Origin: Gavia stellata
Lineage: Eukaryota; Chordata; Aves; Gaviiformes; Gaviidae
Reading direction: 5' to 3'
Assembly: GCF_030936135.1 (NCBI RefSeq)
Contig: NC_082594.1
Span: forward strand, 105,315,020-105,379,019
Length of the DNA: 64,000 bases
Shown: one piece after another, positions 38,884 through 50,484 of the stretch
Numbering within the stretch: position 1 is the first letter of the stretch
How the letters are laid out: every line of letters begins with the position of its first letter
The notes under the pieces: generated by a model
What the model was told of the DNA's origin: nothing
The model's database searches: none
Seen by the model: the letters and a program-made list of their open reading frames with translations, nothing else
Program-made: the position numbers and the translations under genes

Positions 38884-41800
38884 CTCAACTTGGAGGGTGA
38901 GGGAGCGTGGGGTTTAGGGGTTTTTTTTTTGCAAGCAGCCACGTTGCTGGGAGGGGACTCTGTGGTGTTGGCAGTGGGTGAGAAACTCTTGACAGAGATG
39001 TTGATTTTTGTAGCTAAATTTTAGTTTGTAGCCTCCCTTGCAGGAGCGTGGAAATGTTTGCATGGTGAAGCTGGACAGGCTCTGCAGATGAGGTAGGCAT
39101 TTGCTGCTCTTGTGGTCCTCTTCATTGCTTGTTAGTGTTTCCAGGGGCCCTAGCTGGGGGAATCCCTCCTGTCTTGGGTATGTGTTCGCACGTGCGTATG
39201 CAGGTCTGTTCTTCATTACAGATACGATAGCAAAATTTCTGCTGAAGTCTTGCAAATATCTCTTGTAAGCACTTGGTTGCTGGGTCGCTCCGCTCTTTGG
39301 GGAGGGGAGGACTTACCTCCCAGTTCCTCCGCCAGGCAGCCTTGTAAACTCAGCGCTTAGTCCTGCCATATTTTTGGTTTGGTTTTGGTACTTACTTCAA
39401 TTTCAGGGTAGACAGATGCCTGGGCCTTGGAACGTGACCTGAGGGAAGTGTTAAAACTAAGGCTTATGGAATAAATACAATATATGCCTCAGGAGCTTAT
39501 GAAGGGTATGGGTCGGGAGAATGGTTGGCTGCCAGAAGATAGTTTTGAGAAAACTATCGCTTCGTCTGCAGCCTTGGAGGCAGACTGGCTTTTAATGTAT
39601 TTGTGGAGTGGACGATCTTTGAGCTGCTGTGGAGAAGCAGACAGTACACTGTTGTGATGCCTTTTTGGCTTCGCTATTTATGAAGCGGGCCGGGAGAACT
39701 GCAGACAAGTATTTACACTTGGGTTAAATAGGTTATAGTCAGGGCAAACAAACATCTCTGATTTTCCAGGAGCTTTTCAATGGAGTCTGTTTCTCAACCA
39801 AATTTCAGGTGCCTTTTGGTTCACCAAGTGCTTGAGCTAATGGCTTTTTGTAAAGGAGATGTGGGCCTTCCCAGGGTTTTCTGTGGTTTAGGGATGTGGC
39901 CCTTTTTATTACTGTTTGCCAGAAACGTTTTTCTTCCAGGAGGGAGCAACTGTACTGAGCAGTTTTACTGAACAATCAGTAAAATGTTTTTTGACCTATT
40001 TTTGTAGGCTGTTGACAACAATAATTGCTGCTGCTGTTTCTATATTAACATTATACAATACAACACTGTTTCTAAATTATTCATGTTGATTTTGACAACC
40101 TCTTACTCTTGCGATGCTGTTTTGTCTCTAAGGAGAAGTTGGGAGATGGAAAATTTTCCTTGGTTTTGACAAACAGCCATCTTAAAATTGTGGGGAGACA
40201 ATAATTTGATATTTCCTCCTTCTCTAATTTGGGTGCTTTATTTTTATTTTTTTGTCCTGATTGCATTTATAAGAAAGGAAGAGTTTTTCATTACTTATCT
40301 ACATGAGCAGGTTTTAAAATATAAATAGTCTTTAAAGCACTTGTATTCTCCATAGATACCTAATAAAACTAGGAGGAGCACTAGTATTTTATGGCTTAAA
40401 TAGGAAGTCTGGCAGTCTGTATTCTGTTACACTCTGCTATAAAGTTGATGGTTAACCAATGGGCAAGAAGCCATGGATTTCTGTCTGGTGACACAAGCCT
40501 ATATTAGCACGGCATTTGCCCGGTTTGAACCGCAGACTTTGGGAATTGAGCAGTGATCTTCACTTGTAGGGTGCAGCAGACCAGGCATAGTCCCGTGGAA
40601 GAAACTCAGTCTTTCCACAGGGGGTAGCAAGGTTACCTCATGTTTTGCGCACTAAAAGTGTAAGGCCAAGCAGAAAGTCCTTTTACATTAATTTTATTTT
40701 TACCTCTGTTCTTTTAAGGGAAAAATAGCTATGAGCAGCCCCACTTAAAAAATATAATTTCTTTTATTTTGTTAATAGTCGTAGAGCAAGCAAACTGCTT
40801 TGCATGAAAATTGGTGCTGCTTTAGTTATTGAGAAACCTCAAATTTCAACCTGAATGTGGTATAAAAGTTTGGAGGAAGCAAAGGCATGGTTTGGAAGGG
40901 TGGCGTGTTACTTAGGTACGCTTAATTCCTCACAATATTTGAACTCCCTTTTGATATTTTTTTTTTTTTGGTCAGCAGAAGTTGTTAAACCTTAAAACTG
41001 TAGTTACTGACTTCTTGGTTGAAGGGCTGGAACTGGTGTTAGCATTAAAATGGAAAGCAGGGAGGGATTATTTTAGTAATCTCCTAAAATAACGAGGGCA
41101 TTTGTTGTTCTTGAGTAAGTTGTAGATATGGAGGCTGTTATTGAATGTCCTTCTTGAAAGTAATTGCAAATGAAGCAATTAATACAAATTAAATACACTT
41201 TGAAGGCTTATGAAAGTGGCTTCAGGTTAGTGTTTGTGGAATAAAACAACCGAAATCATAGAAGCCATCTTAGGGACCTCTGGGGAATATTTTCTGATGT
41301 TTTGATGTTTAATAATAGCACAGACAAGGTCTGATGCTTATTTTCATATTATGTTGTAGTCCTTAATTATAAGTTAATAGCGGAGCTGTCTGGAGTGAAG
41401 TTGTGTTACTTTGGTCCCTTGATGGAAAACCTCTTGAGGCTAAAACCTTGCAGCCTATGTTTTCTGAGTATAACCTTAGTTGTGAACAAAGCCAACACTT
41501 GTTGAAATAGGGATTATGAAGAACTGTTAGCAAATACACTAATTACTTTTGTAACTGCAGAAAGCAATGACAGAGAATGGATAAGGAAAGGGCTACACTG
41601 TCTGTCTTAAATAATGGTGTTTGATAGGAAAAGGCCTTTTGATGTTAAGATGAAATGGTAATGAGCTAAAAAACTCCAAACACTTTTTTTTTTTTTTGTT
41701 AAGGTAAGCATTCATTTTTTTAATTTTGTAATCAGATAAACTTCTTTCAGTCCTCTCTACTCTGCTACCAAAATCCTTTTTGAGTGTCTCGGAATACATA

Positions 41801-43653
41801 TAAATGGCATCCAGCATGCCATGTGGACGTGGAGTGCATGGATGCACTAAAGACCCTTTGTACCTCTCCTCTAATACAGATGTTAAATTACCAGGGCTGG
41901 AAGAGGGGAAAGCAGTGGCATCTCTCTACTACGTCTTAACATGGGAAGGAAATACATTCCCTACATCTTAGTCTTTTAATGCTTGCGTGATGTCTGTCTT
42001 TCTTTCTGTATTGTATTTAAGTTGATATTTTAACATCAAATAAATACTTGGAATGACTGTTTTCCCTCTCAAACAGAAAAATACCATGAAACACCTGTTT
42101 TCAAAGACAGGCTCCAGTAGTTAAACAGCGTCATTTAGGTGGCTTTGCCAGGACTTGCTTTGTTTTGTACTGATTTCATCAGGTTTGTAAATATTTCTTT
42201 GACACAGACTGATGGGAAAACAGCTGGATTATGTCCCTCTTTTTTCCTTATCCAAAGCAGTTATAAACGATAAGCAGTTATACCTGATGGGCTTTCACTT
42301 ACGGAGTTGTTTTCTGATCCCAGTCTTTAGTGTTGATTGGATTTTCTTTTTTTTTGTTAGCCCTACCTAAAGAATGAGTTCTTAGTGTGCTTTCTCTTTG
42401 AGACTAGGCAAAATACTGAAAGCCTATACTTGAAAGGTATTTTAAATTTATTTACTCTCAAATAATATTTTAAGCACTTCCGCATTTAGCAGCTCATAAG
42501 AAGGAAGCATAGCAGGGGAGCACGTGGCAGATGCACATAAGTAGAGGTGAAATGAGTCTTGCGACTGGAAGAGAGGGCCTCTGAAACGGTGAAACTCTTT
42601 GAGGGAGAACCTGCCGTCAGCGTTGAGCATTACCACGGTTACGCACATCCTATCCCTTCTTTCAGAACTTGTACCCTTACTACACTTTTGAAAGTTAATA
42701 ATTAAAAAATGTATAACAATTTAAGAATTTTGTTTTCTATATAAAAAGTGTCAGGCTGGTGCTCGAACATCTTATGACATATTAGACTAATGTATTTATA
42801 CAGAGCTCTAAATAATGCACCATCAATTGAGGTAATTTTTTTCAGACTCGTGTAGCTGCCATTTTGCAAATTTAGGTAGCTCCCATTCTAGAAATTGATC
42901 TATGATCCAGCTGTCTTATTTGTAAAAGCAATGAGTACTGTTCTATTTGGTCTTTGAAAACTGGATGTACTGTGGAAGTCAGCTTACAGTTAGCTTGAGA
43001 CGGTGTGCTAATTGGTCTAACTGTTATTTAATGATTTGCAGGAAAAAAAGCACGTGCTACTTCCTCGAGGTCATATGCAAAGTAGGGAAAATAATATGGG
43101 ATTACAGTTTCATTAATATGCTTGGAGTTTTTACTTTTGCAGAATACTAATAAAGCAAATAGTTGCTGTTAATGTAATTTGTGTCGCATGAGTTACTCTT
43201 TGGGAGACTAATCTGCCCGAGAGCTTTAGGATTAGTCAAGGAGAGATTTGGCACTACAGGCGTTACTGTAACGAACTGGACTGTAGCTTTTTGTTACTCA
43301 GCATTACTGTATAGAAGCTGCTTATCTGTGTAGATCGGTGCTCTAGATTATTTAATTGCATTGTAATGCAGATATTTTTTCTTGGCAGGGAATGAGTGTA
43401 AATGAATTAAACCATTGGCTATGAAGAAAACTTGAATGATACGTAAAATTCTTCACCAACTCGCTTATTTTAGCTGGGTATACCTTTGATGTGACCAGTG
43501 ATTCATGTGTTTAAAATGTTATGACAGCATGTATGGGACAAATCACTTATCACTGCATCTAGTTTTACTCCCATTTCACTCTCCTGCCTTTTTTTGAGTT
43601 GTTTTTCATCTTTCTAAGTGTATGTGTTTTAAAAGAAGTGTTACTTCTGCCCG

Positions 43654-43666
43654 CCCCCCCCCCCCC
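43654..43666. repeat. Homopolymer C13
   Basis: Thirteen consecutive C residues, an uncommon homopolymer. It may be length-variable or assembly-sensitive. Confidence 0.9.
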
Positions 43667-44337
43667 AATACTGCTGTCCCCTTTGTGATGGAACTGCTGT
43701 TGGATGTCTCTGTTTAAAATCAATAGTAGTTCACTGGGTTTTACGTTATCAGTAACTTGCACAGACTAGAGACCTCTCTTGAAATTAGTTGTTATCTCAG
43801 CTAGGTTTAATCCTTTATTTTTGTCTTTGCTGTGATAGTGAAGCGTCATCACGATGCAGTCCCTGGGGAGAAAGCCAAACTGTATTTCTTATCAAAGTGC
43901 TGTGATGCTTGAGGTCTTCAAGACAAACTCGATGAGAAGGGAGAGGGCTGAAGAGAAAGTTGTTTCTTTCTCTTGGTGTGATACGCAATATATAAGTGAC
44001 ATTTTTAGTCTCTTAGCTGGAGATCTCAGGGATAGACTCACCAGCAGTTTCTAGCATACCTTTCATTGCCTGGAAAGCTTTTCTGGCACTACCCTAGTAA
44101 AAATATAGTCGTGGTGTGGGATAAAACTCAGTCTTCAAGTGGCTGCATAGCCTAGATGTACATTAAATACATCAGCTGGAAAAGTTATGCATGTTTAGTC
44201 TTCTGAGCTGTTAAGTTGGGGGAAAGACAGAAATCCGTGGCAGAGGTAACAGCTGAAGGTGGAAGATCTGTGTAAAGCCATGAGACACGCAGGTGAGCAT
44301 GTTGGAGGTGAACACTTCTGGACGTTTGCACAAGAGA

Positions 44338-44354
44338 TGATATGATATGATATG
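44338..44354. repeat. Short gatat microsatellite
   Basis: About three copies of a five-base gatat/atgat unit in tandem. Too short to predict instability. Confidence 0.8.
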
Positions 44355-45374
44355 CAGTAGTTTTGTTAGACTACCCCTTGTTCACTGGTTTTTGTGCTTT
44401 TTCCTACCAATAGATGCCACGCTGAACATGTGAGCAGAATTACAATGCAAGGTTGGAAGTTGGAATGCAGGCCTTACCAGCTCAGGATTACTTGTCATAA
44501 TGAAGTTTTTAAAACATATGGAGCTACTGAGGTGTTTAAAAAACTGGGGTTTGTGTTGGTGGGAGACACTCCAGGTTAGAGAGGAGGCGCAGGCAGTAAG
44601 CATTGGAGACCCCTACCAGTGCCAGCCGGTCCAAACCAAAGGAGCTTGAGAGGCTTCACGTGTCTATTTTTCTCCTCTCATATCAATCAGCCTTACAAAA
44701 CTAAATGACACCATGCTTTCTTGAATTAATTGCTTTAACATACTGTTCTTAATTGAGGAATGTGTCCTGGATTAAAATAGATCCCCAAGAAAATCAAGGC
44801 TACGAGGACTCATCTCTTCCAGAAACCCTTTACAGCAGGTGCCTTGGGTGTGCTCTTGTGTTCAGTGGCGGGGCACTGGCAAGATGGGCACCATGGCGCA
44901 TCTGGCTAACAAGTTTTCATTTGCTACTTCACTCTGTTTGGTAAAATTAACAAAAGGTGGTGTGTTAGGTAGGCTTGCCATGGAGGGCTGCATAGAGAAA
45001 TGGGAAGAAACCGGAAAATGTGGCATCAGAAATATTCTTCCTAACTATCTGTTATTTAGCATAATTAGTTATTTGGGACCAAGAATGGATTTTTAGCTTT
45101 ATGGATTTCAGCTTTTTCCTGTCAATTTTGTTGCAGTCCGAATGATTGCAGAGGAAAACCATGTGTAAAAGAGTAGAGTGCAATATATAGCTCAGTGCAG
45201 TAGCAGCAGGTTTTTGGCCAATGATCTGAAAAATTTATATGTTTTCTTTTTTTTTTTTAACATTAGAATCACTGTCAGTCACTGTTATTTGTGACATGTT
45301 TGCTCCTGGGAAAATAGAAGTAACAATGCTGTGAAGCATATGCTTGCAAAATGGAGTGAAGGGAAACCTCTTAG

Positions 45375-45648
45375 TCATACACTCTTAATAGGAGTATCTT
45401 GCTCCGGTGTCGTCAAAAGGCCCAGCAGAAGCTCTAAATGTAGGATAGGTAAGGCCAAGGTCAGATCTGGTAATGCACTCCTCCTTTGCCCTCGCATCAA
45501 AAACCGCTCCCAGGCTTGACGGTTGTGTTTTGACCACCATCTCTGCAGAAAAGCCTCCATCGATGTCAGCGGTTTCTGTGGATTTTGCAGTAAGAGTAAT
45601 CTCTTGACAAGCAGGACGCTGGCAGTTTTCAATCAGAAAAAGTGCCAT
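45375..45648 (-). other. Unrecognised segment open in two antisense frames
   Basis: Two overlapping open frames on the minus strand (85 codons from 45632 and 87 codons from 45648, different frames) cover the same 270 bp, and a third frame is open on the + strand (45331-45519). Local CpG content is higher than in the flanks. The peptides resemble no family I know. Possibilities include an old repeat consensus, an exon of an antisense non-coding RNA, or chance. Confidence 0.2.
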
Positions 45649-47560
45649 AGCAGATCAACTTCTTATTTTCTTCAGAAATGAAATCTCAGATGGCAAAAAT
45701 CTTGGATTAGAGGCATGTTTTATCGAAAGAGCAGGGAGGTAGTGCAAAAGGCTGTCTAAATGATGAGTTTGTTCTCCTGTTAGAACTTCGCAGTGTCACT
45801 GCAAGTTTCACAGATGCTATGCTGAAAATGCAATGTATAAAATTGCTGCTTATTACAGCACGAGAGGCTTTTAGTTTAAACACCAGGGCTACACAATGAT
45901 AGCACGCACTTCCCTTCAGATATTAAATAGTTTAATGTGTGGGTTCTTTTCCTGATCTAAAATGTTTAAAAAGGTGTTATTTCCATTCTGTGCATTTACA
46001 AAAAGTTAATTTGAGAGCTCAGTGTTGCATCTTAGCTGGAGATGTAACAGACAAATCCATTAACCTACTATCCTTGCTTTAAGGACACTCTAACAGAGTT
46101 CAGCTTGGGAAGTTGAGTATTTGAATTATTCATGATCATAATCTAAATGCTTTAGTTCTGTTTACAGTGTCTGTTAATTGCTCTGTTATTTCTTTATGAT
46201 TAGAAACATTTAGCTGTCCTAATCAATAAGATGAAGTGCTATGCTGAGCAGTTCATTAGTATGGCCCTGTCAGCTCAAAATATAGAAAGCTAAATGTGAT
46301 CGTGACTTGCTCTGGTAATTTCATTAAACGGGGAGATGTCATGTCTTTTCTGAAGGGAATGAGATTTTAAGTAGACAGTCATAGGTTGTCATGTTGTTAG
46401 AGTTAAATTGATAGCACTCAGAGTAAACGGCCACATTTTTTTTTCCCCCCAACTTGAGCTGTCTTCGTAGCTAAAGCAAAAAATACCAAAAAGCTCCCTA
46501 TTATAAAGCCACAAGGCAAGGTGATTTTGGGTGAAAAAACTTATGATTTTGAGTGAAAAAAATTTAAAATCTGCCACAGTATGACTGCTGTGTGCTTTAT
46601 TAATTTAATAGAGATCCCAGCTGGAGGAGCTGACTGTGAATAGAGTTCACACATGTCACCTGTGGAATGACTCACTTCTATTTTTACTGAAATTTTGATA
46701 GGGTTGTGTTGCATCTATAAAGAAGAAAAAATCATTAATTTGGAGGATTTTTTGCAAGTATTTGTTGTATGTGTGTTGTGTTTGAGATGCTCCACGGAGT
46801 TTCTGAAGATGTTAGAAGGAGTAAGCATGTGATAGTTTTACTGATCAAGGAAAGCCAAGACAAGGTGTCATCCCAGTTGTTGGAAAATTCTCTAACTGGC
46901 CAGTGGAGTGACAGTGATGGTTGACAGTTAAATCGTACAGAGCTTACTAGTTCCACAGAAAAAGAGAAATTGAGATAGTAAAGGGAGATCTCTGCCAGTA
47001 GACATGTTCCCATTTTGTTTATTTATTTTTAAGCTAAATTGTGGGAACATGTTAAGATCTTAAAGAAGGCAGGAGAAGAAATGTTCTCTCCTTTTCTAAA
47101 AAAAAAATATGAAATACTTGTTTTAATTGTTGTATTTTAACTTACAATGCTAAGCTAATGTGTTAGGTTAGTTAGATGTTGACTCCTGCAATGTTTCTTG
47201 GTGTGATTTTTTTTTTTTAATTACTGTAGGCATATAAAATTAATGAAGTTTTTTTGTGTTTGTTTAAACAAAGAGTGGGGGAACGAAGACACGGGGTTTG
47301 CGTACCTCTTGTAAGACAGTAGTATTGTTTCTTCAGTTTTTCATGGATTTTCAAAATGTTTTTAATTCTCCCCTTGAGAAGCCTTCTAGCTAAAAGATTA
47401 AAAGTTAAAAATAGATATTTAAACTTAATTGCGTACTCTGCTGTATGATTTACCTTTCTGTTGTGTTTCTCAGACGGTAAAACTGAAGCGAGTGCTTTCA
47501 GCTTATACCTTCTGTCTGAGGTCGGCTGCACCGGGGGGCAGAGGGCTGAAAGAAAGAGCT
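45649..47560. other. Intron 1 segment, AT-rich, no recognised gene
   Basis: No coding or RNA gene recognised. The stretch around 46060-46340 is rich in TAAT/ATTA and CATGATCATAAT-like strings. It has the look of some conserved non-coding elements, but that cannot be judged from one sequence. Confidence 0.45.
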
Positions 47561-47764
47561 GTTGATTTGCCTGAATGCCGGGCTCCCACGGGAGGGATTG
47601 AAACCGCTGTTGGGGTTCGTGGGGGAGGAGGGTTGGTGGGGTTTATACGTGCAGGTAGGAAGCTCGCAGATGTTCCAGAATTGCATTTAATCGGGAAATT
47701 GTTGAGGGCAGCTCTGACGTTTGGCTCCCCACCCCAGCAGCGCCAGGGCCTTTCAAGGAGGGAG

Positions 47765-47832
47765 GCGTCGGGGCGTCGCGGGCAGCACGTCTGCGCGAGG
47801 CCTCCGATATCGCGTCGCCTCCGATAAGCCCG
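47765..47832. promoter_or_regulatory. CpG-dense patch in intron 1, upstream of exon 2
   Basis: By direct count there are 14 CpG dinucleotides in 68 bp, including cgtcgcg, tgcgcga and tatcgcgtcgcc strings. The surrounding intron is CpG-poor, and a wider moderately GC-rich zone runs from about 47,520 to 47,940. It lies about 720 bp upstream of exon 2. It could be a small intragenic CpG island, an alternative promoter or an unmethylated enhancer. No start-site motif is evident. Confidence 0.4.
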
Positions 47833-48055
47833 GGCATTTAATGCTTCTTCGGGTGGGTGGTGGTCTGCAGTGCTTTGCTGTGCGCGGTCCCATTTTCATA
47901 GCACCCCAGCCACTGCGTTTTAAGGTTCGGTGGAAACAAAGCTTAGGTGGAAGCTGCTGCTTTTAACCCACCGCCTTCATGAGGCATGATAAAATACAGC
48001 CTGTGTGCTCAGCATCTGAAGGAACTAGGGAGGGTTTGGAAAAAAGATACATTGT

Positions 48056-48144
48056 GAGGTTTTGGTTTGGTTTTTTGGGTTGTGGTTTTTGGTGTGAGCT
48101 TTTTTGGAGGGGGGGGGGGTTGTGTGGTGTTTTTTTTTTTTTTT
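48056..48144. repeat. G/T low-complexity stretch with G11 and T15
   Basis: An almost pure G/T stretch on the + strand that includes G11 at 48109-48119 and T15 at 48130-48144. It is probably length-variable and hard to sequence accurately. Confidence 0.85.
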
Positions 48145-48453
48145 AGGCAACTCTTGAGGAAAACTTGTTACTTTTTTGCCAGTTGTTAATGACGCTCCCC
48201 AATACAGCATCAGTATACCAAGTACGTTCGGAAAATTAAATTTCTCTCATCGCGCTCCAACTATGGATTTTGTTCTGTGTTTAGCCCAAGTTGATAAAGT
48301 GATCATTTTGGGCCTCAGAAGAGTTTGTTTACATCTTTAAACTCTATGTTATGCTATTGTGTTCTGGATTTCTGTGAAGACCTTATTTACATTTCTCAAA
48401 TCTGCCCGAATCAAACAATTCCAGCTTTTGCTGCCACGGGAGGGTAAGCCTAG

Positions 48454-48801
<348 letters not shown>

Positions 48802-48807
48802 TAGGGA

Positions 48808-48853
48808 CCTTCCCTTTCTTTTCTTTTTTTTTTTTTCTTTTTTTCTCTCTTCT
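48808..48853 (+). repeat. 46-nt pure pyrimidine tract downstream of exon 2
   Basis: An unbroken C/T run, mostly T, starting 91 nt after the exon 2 donor. Repeated ccttttgg/ccttttgt units (about 48862-48884) and an AAAG follow. It could bind pyrimidine-tract proteins or act as a decoy acceptor. It may also be a simple microsatellite. Confidence 0.85.
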
Positions 48854-50162
48854 GCTCCATTGGCCTTTTGGCCTTTTGTCCTTTTAAAGAGGTTCTCTCC
48901 AGAACTGTTAAAACAGCTTCAAAACCTGGTTGCTGGGGGTCACGGAAGCTGTTGGACAATGTTGTCCCTCTGTCTTCTGCCCTTGGGGGATAATTTTGTA
49001 TAGTGTATGCACAATGAACTTCTTGCTTATAAAGTATTTTGAATAAAACTGAGGTGACTATTATTTAAAATGTCCTTGTTCTTTCTGGGCTGATCTTGAA
49101 AGGGTCAGCTGTAACGTGTCTTCTGTCATCCTACCGTGATACTGAAATACACTGGGTCAGTCCGGAGTTATTGGTCTCTGCTGCACACTGAACCATTCAG
49201 AGTTTCTTAATAGGAAAAGCTTGCCCTACAGATGAAGTCACAATGACTGATTTCGTATTTGAGAGCAGAAACGTATTACCCACTCACTTATGTCCTAAGA
49301 ACAGATTGTGGATCTAATTTTGTTTTGTCTCCATGCTGTGATAACATGATAACCTCATACCAGTGTGTGACAATTTGAAAAGAAAATGCGGATTTCATGC
49401 CATGAAACAAAAGGGCATGGCTTGAGTCACTTTAGTCCTTATGTCTTTCTATACCATCTCTACTTTTTTGTTTTAAGCAGGGGCTATTGCTTATTGCCAT
49501 AGCAGTAGCTGTCTTGCTTCCTAAATGTCAAACCAATTCCTGTGAAAATACCTCTTTAGAAAGCAAGATAATTCACTCTTCAGATCTCTGCTCTCTTAGC
49601 ATCTTCATTCCTGTCCTTTCACCCACTGATTGTTCCGTTTCTTGCAGTGTTTCGTTGGTTTTTTTCCTGAGTTTGGGCTTTATAGTCTAGAATATTAATT
49701 TTAAGGAAGAACTTGTAATGGCTGTTAAAACTGATTCTTCACCAGTAGCTTTGTCTTTTTACTAGAAGTATTACTTTGTGAAATTCGTAATATTTTTGTT
49801 TACCATTAACAAAAATACCAAACCTAACCTACTAGTAGGATTTTGGAGGTTTCTTCTGGTTTTCCATTGTCTCCTTTGAATTACCTAAATAAAGTTGATC
49901 TATGCATAGTGAAATTATTAAGGGTGAGGGAAAGAATAAGGAGATGGAAGTAGACAATCACTGAATAAAAGTCAACAAGGTAGTAGATCTTTCTAAACTT
50001 ACAGAAAGAAAGACATGAATTTACAGGTAGTAAGAGTAGGTTGCTCAGTAGGTTGGCGATTCAGTTACAAATGCTGCAGGTAGGGAAGGATTCCAGAACA
50101 AAGACTGGGAGTGGAAAATCTCAGTTGAATGTCAGGTGATTTTGAAATTCTGGGTGACATTT

Positions 50163-50177
50163 AAAAAAAAAAAAAAA
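50163..50177. repeat. Homopolymer A15
   Basis: Fifteen consecutive A residues about 90 bp before the CR1 fragment at 50268. It is not at the 3' end of that element, so it is not its tail. Confidence 0.85.
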
Positions 50178-50267
50178 GGCCCCTTGAAGTGAAGAGGAAA
50201 GCAAAAGCAGCCAGGAGGTAGTAGCCATATACTGTTAGATGGCAAAGGGATTAATAAGGAAAGCTGT

Positions 50268-50484
50268 GAACTGCACATAAGGAAAAAATTCTTCACCGTG
50301 AGCGGCCATGCGGTGGCACAGGCACCCAGACAGGCTGTGGAGTCTCCATCCTTGGGGACTGGGAGAGCCGGACAAGGGCCTGAGCAACGTGATCTGGCTC
50401 ATATGTAAGATCTGCTTGGAGCAAAGGAAGGTCTAGATAACTTCTGTAGCTCCCTTTTAACCTGAATTTTTTTTGTGATTCTGA
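50268..50484 (+). mobile_element. CR1 LINE 3' fragment, moderately old
   Basis: About 215 bp in the same orientation as APP. It contains the CR1 block cacataaggaaaaaattctt followed by a caccgtgagcgg string, the later gagcaacgtgatctgg block, and an ending in gtgattctg at 50475-50483. Divergence and small deletions indicate an older copy than the one at 36.4 kb. Confidence 0.85.

Larger units (their letters stand above)
38884..45374. other. Intron 1 segment, no recognised gene
   Basis: Ordinary intronic sequence. It contains T15 at 41684-41698, C13 at 43654-43666 and a small ATGAT-type repeat at 44338-44354. Open frames are short and unrecognised. Confidence 0.5.
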
